The notes under the pieces: generated by a model
Databases searched by the model: none
Told to the model about the DNA's origin: nothing
Seen by the model: the letters and a program-made list of their open reading frames with translations, nothing else
Source of the DNA: Stieleria varia
GTDB taxonomy: Bacteria; Planctomycetota; Planctomycetia; Pirellulales; Pirellulaceae
DNA: 64,000 nucleotides
NCBI RefSeq assembly: GCF_038443385.1
Contig: NZ_CP151726.1
Span: 9,424,001 to 9,488,000 of the forward strand
Direction of reading: 5' to 3'
In this document: piece after piece, positions 61,761 through 64,000 of the stretch
Position numbering within the stretch: position 1 is the first letter of the stretch
Layout: each line of letters begins with the position of its first letter
Translations under genes and position numbers: made by a program

Positions 61761-62999
61761 ATGCTGCACCGAGAATCGATCCGCATGCAGATTCCATTTC
61801 TCAGAGGGTTTCTCTTGAGTCGAGACGTTCATCATCAACCGCATCGATGCCGAGTCGTCGTCGCGATCAGCCTTGCGATGCTGCTGTCGGTGGTCGGCAT
61901 CGGGGGCGGTGCCGGAGGCGACATTCTGAGGATTCCATCGGCCAGTGGCCAAGACACGACGCTGCAATCGAGTCCTGGCCTGCTGGATGCAGACCAATCC
62001 GGTTCCGGCTCGTCGATCCCTCGTGAGATCGTCACATCGACAAAGACTGCCGCCACGACAGGCTCTGCCGTTGAGGTGCCGGCCGAGTTGACGGAGCTCT
62101 TGAAAAAAGGCGGAGTGCCCAGGTCGATTCGTGAACTGCAACTCTTGGAGGAGCAGCATCGTCGGGTTTCGCAAGCTGCCATCCCCAGCACCGTCAGCGT
62201 GCAGATCGGCGCCGCTCAAGGATGCGGCGTCGTGATCACGGGCACCGGCTACGTTCTGACCGCAGCCCACGTGGCCATGCGACCTGGCAAGACAGCCGTG
62301 ATCACTTTCTCCGATGGTCGTAAAGTGATGGCCAAGACGTTGGGGATGAATCGAGGCGTCGATGCCGGTTTGATTCGAATCAATGCGGGCCAAAACGGTG
62401 ATCGACCGTGGCCCCACGCCACGCTGGGCAGCAGTGAAGATTTGGTGCCAGGTATGTGGTGCGTTGCGACGGGGCATCCGGGAGGATATGACCCGGATCG
62501 CGGTGTCGTCACTCGCGTCGGTCGAATCTTGATCGTACGACCGGACAAGTTGGTCACGGACTGTGCGTTGATCGGCGGTGACAGTGGTGGACCGCTGTTC
62601 GACATCTCCGGTCGATTGATCGGGGTGCATAGCCGAATCGGCAACGACGTTTCGGACAACTTACACGTGCCGGTGGACCACTACGATTTTGCTTGGAGCC
62701 GAATGGCTGATGGTGTAGCTTGGGGTTTCTTGCCTGGGTTCCGGCCTGTGCTGGGCGTTCAAGGCAACAAGGCGGAGGAGTCCGCACGTGTGGTCAGTGT
62801 CAAAGAAGGCTCGCCGGCAGACGTTGCCGGTTTGCGTGCCGACGACATCGTCGAACAGTTCGGCGAAAAACAAGTCACCGATTTTGAATCACTCAAAGCC
62901 GCCGTGGCGGACACGATGCCCGGCGAACGGGTTCCGGTATGGATCAAACGTGGGACCAGTCGACTACGCTTGGTCGTAGAGATCGGTCGAGCAGATTGA
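61761..62999 (+). CDS. Exported HtrA-like serine protease with PDZ domain
   Basis: About 412 residues from the ATG at 61761; ATGs at 61725 and 61785 are also possible. Signal segment AISLAMLLSVVGIGGGAGG follows a basic start. Trypsin-like domain with catalytic His in YVLTAAHVAM, Asp in GVDAGLIRIN, and Ser in ALIGGDSGGPLFD, so all three are present. A C-terminal PDZ follows (about 320-410: LGVQGNKAEESARVVSVKEG, SPADVAGLRADDIVEQFGEK). Typical of DegP/HtrA family exoproteases, but PDZ and protease are linked by only about 60 residues. Divergent from the epimerase gene. Confidence 0.9.
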   Translation: MLHRESIRMQIPFLRGFLLSRDVHHQPHRCRVVVAISLAMLLSVVGIGGGAGGDILRIPSASGQDTTLQSSPGLLDADQSGSGSSIPREIVTSTKTAATTGSAVEVPAELTELLKKGGVPRSIRELQLLEEQHRRVSQAAIPSTVSVQIGAAQGCGVVITGTGYVLTAAHVAMRPGKTAVITFSDGRKVMAKTLGMNRGVDAGLIRINAGQNGDRPWPHATLGSSEDLVPGMWCVATGHPGGYDPDRGVVTRVGRILIVRPDKLVTDCALIGGDSGGPLFDISGRLIGVHSRIGNDVSDNLHVPVDHYDFAWSRMADGVAWGFLPGFRPVLGVQGNKAEESARVVSVKEGSPADVAGLRADDIVEQFGEKQVTDFESLKAAVADTMPGERVPVWIKRGTSRLRLVVEIGRAD

Positions 63000-63033
63000 T
63001 CGAGCAGATTGATCGAGCAGATTGATCGAGCAG
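62988..63033 (+). repeat. 13-bp tandem repeat across the stop codon
   Basis: CGAGCAGATTGAT is repeated three times in full (62988, 63001, 63014) plus seven bases. The stop codon TGA of the HtrA-like gene (62997-62999) is in unit one. Because 13 is not a multiple of three, slippage would not simply extend the protein. Confidence 0.85.
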
Positions 63034-63089
63034 TTAGGTCCTGCTCCTATTCTCTTGGTTTCCTTTTCATTCTTCACGCGATCGACACG

Positions 63090-64000
63090 ATGATGATGAT
63101 TTTCAAAGCACTCTCTCCTGGCCGCAAACACGTCAAACACAGCATCGTTGCCGCTCTGTTGGTGACATTGGTCGGATGGAGTGGAAACGTTGTCGCCCAA
63201 GACGACATGGTGCCCGATTGGATGCGTCGCAACCTGCGTGCGAATCTGACGACCAGCCGTGACAGCGGTGCGATGATGAATCTGGTTCAGCCGTTTTCCA
63301 AACAAGTATCGGATTCGGTGGTTCAAGTCTTTTGCGGTCGTCGCTCGGTTGCCTTGGGGGTCGTGGTCGCGGTCGATGGCTACCTGATCACCAAGCGTAG
63401 CGAGTTGACCGGCGAGCCGATCAGTGTTCGGTTCTCCGATGGACGCAAGGTTTCAGCCGAAGTCGCCGGTGTGCGCCGCAGTAGCGACTTGGCTCTGCTG
63501 AAAGTAGACGACTCTCGAGAACTCACACCGATCGAATTCTCTGAGGAATCACCCTTGGTGGGTAGTTTCTTGATCAGTCCCGGACGGGCCGGACGATTGA
63601 TCGGATTGGGCGTCGTTGGGGTGCAGTCACGTCGAATCGAACACCAGGGCCGCTTGGGCGTCCGACTTGATGAAAACGATTCTGGACCGGCATTGGTGCG
63701 AATGGTTTATCCCGAGAGCGGCGCTGAGCACGCGGGGGTTCAAGAACGCGATCGCATCTTGGCCGTCAATGGACAGCAAGCCGTTGGGCGTCACGGCGTG
63801 ATCCAAGCCTTGCGACAAATCTATCCGGGCGAAGTCGTCGCGTTGACCATCCAGCGGGGCGATCAGACGTTGGATCTCGATGCCGTGATCAGTGACATCG
63901 GTCTCTTGCAAGAGTCCGAAAACGACAGCAAGGTCAACGGCCCGCGCAGCATGAGACTCAGCGGATTCGATCAAGTCATCCAGCACGACACCGTACTGGC
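63090..64000 (+). CDS. Trypsin-like/PDZ protein lacking catalytic residues, partial
   Basis: Starts ATG at 63090 and stays open to the right window edge (over 303 residues). Signal peptide about 1-36 (ending NVVAQ-DD). Protease-like domain: SVVQVFCGRRSVALGVVVAVDGYLITKRSEL (in part) in which the usual His is replaced (ITKRSEL in place of LTNAHV), DLALLKVDD keeps the Asp, and the region that should hold the GDSGGP-type Ser reads SPGRAGRLIGLGVVG, so Ser is absent. A PDZ-like domain follows (about 195-290: RLGVRLDENDSGPALVRMV, ESGAEHAGVQERDRILAVNGQQ). It therefore looks like a pseudoprotease paired with the active protease 90 bp upstream. Confidence 0.85.
   Translation, partial: MMMIFKALSPGRKHVKHSIVAALLVTLVGWSGNVVAQDDMVPDWMRRNLRANLTTSRDSGAMMNLVQPFSKQVSDSVVQVFCGRRSVALGVVVAVDGYLITKRSELTGEPISVRFSDGRKVSAEVAGVRRSSDLALLKVDDSRELTPIEFSEESPLVGSFLISPGRAGRLIGLGVVGVQSRRIEHQGRLGVRLDENDSGPALVRMVYPESGAEHAGVQERDRILAVNGQQAVGRHGVIQALRQIYPGEVVALTIQRGDQTLDLDAVISDIGLLQESENDSKVNGPRSMRLSGFDQVIQHDTVL

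Noticed and set aside
61494..62630. 378-residue minus-strand ORF
   Set aside because: Antisense to the HtrA-like gene and overlaps the epimerase gene; its sequence has no domain pattern.

Overview
The window reads as a piece of a planctomycete chromosome, most likely a Pirellulaceae member of the Rhodopirellula group. Supporting signs are formylglycine sulfatases, a giant secreted protein with a planctomycete LEPR-like N-terminal signal, an SHD1-type secreted protein, a phospholipase C/DUF4332 fusion, DUF1593, DUF6702 and EboE proteins, many GTG/TTG starts, and abundant palindromic intergenic repeats. No rRNA, tRNA, CRISPR array or integrase gene was recognised.

Positions 1-6350 are accessory and behave like an integron gene-cassette array. 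Short unrelated plus-strand ORFs (6-348, 1575-2627, 2761-3099, 4365-5009, 5129-5589) are each followed by an imperfect palindrome with attC architecture. Two of the four attC-like sites are split by group II introns on the minus strand (371-1475 and 3154-4262). These have a canonical 5' end, a domain VI with a bulged A eight bases from the 3' end, and no reverse transcriptase. Their 3' 625 bp are almost identical while their 5' parts have diverged, so they look mosaic. The first and last cassette genes are frameshifted.

Positions 6351-32353 are ordinary chromosome. They hold glutamate dehydrogenase, a zinc phospholipase C-DUF4332 protein, an MscS channel, a membrane-anchored coiled-coil protein, a YmdB-like phosphodiesterase, ProA, an orphan FliM/SpoA-like protein, HU with a clear terminator, a 1638-residue thioredoxin/cyclophilin/cadherin-like surface protein, YidD, GlgC, ferredoxin-NADP reductase, an SHD1 protein, protoporphyrinogen oxidase and a Ser/Thr kinase.

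Positions 32551-43137 form a secreted catabolic cluster: two sulfatases, each divergent from an esterase-type hydrolase (SGNH, and alpha/beta hydrolase with EF-hands), then a double metallo-beta-lactamase protein, a DUF1593 nucleoside-hydrolase-like protein and a Tat-exported FAD oxidoreductase. The likely theme is desulfation and deacylation of sulfated, acylated polysaccharide.

Positions 43607-64000 hold a beta-CASP nuclease, a minus-strand operon (M28 peptidase, small membrane protein, oligoendopeptidase F, AlkA-like glycosylase), SthA, a nitrilase-family amidase, an orphan EboE, an M1 peptidase/DUF6702/CinA operon, a PAS-LuxR regulator, a lipoprotein, an MBL hydrolase, an NAD-dependent epimerase-like protein and two tandem trypsin/PDZ proteins. 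The second of these has lost its catalytic residues and runs off the right edge. Intergenic spaces carry several families of palindromic, MITE-like repeats, plus an orphan minus-strand terminator near 57930 that suggests an unannotated small transcript.
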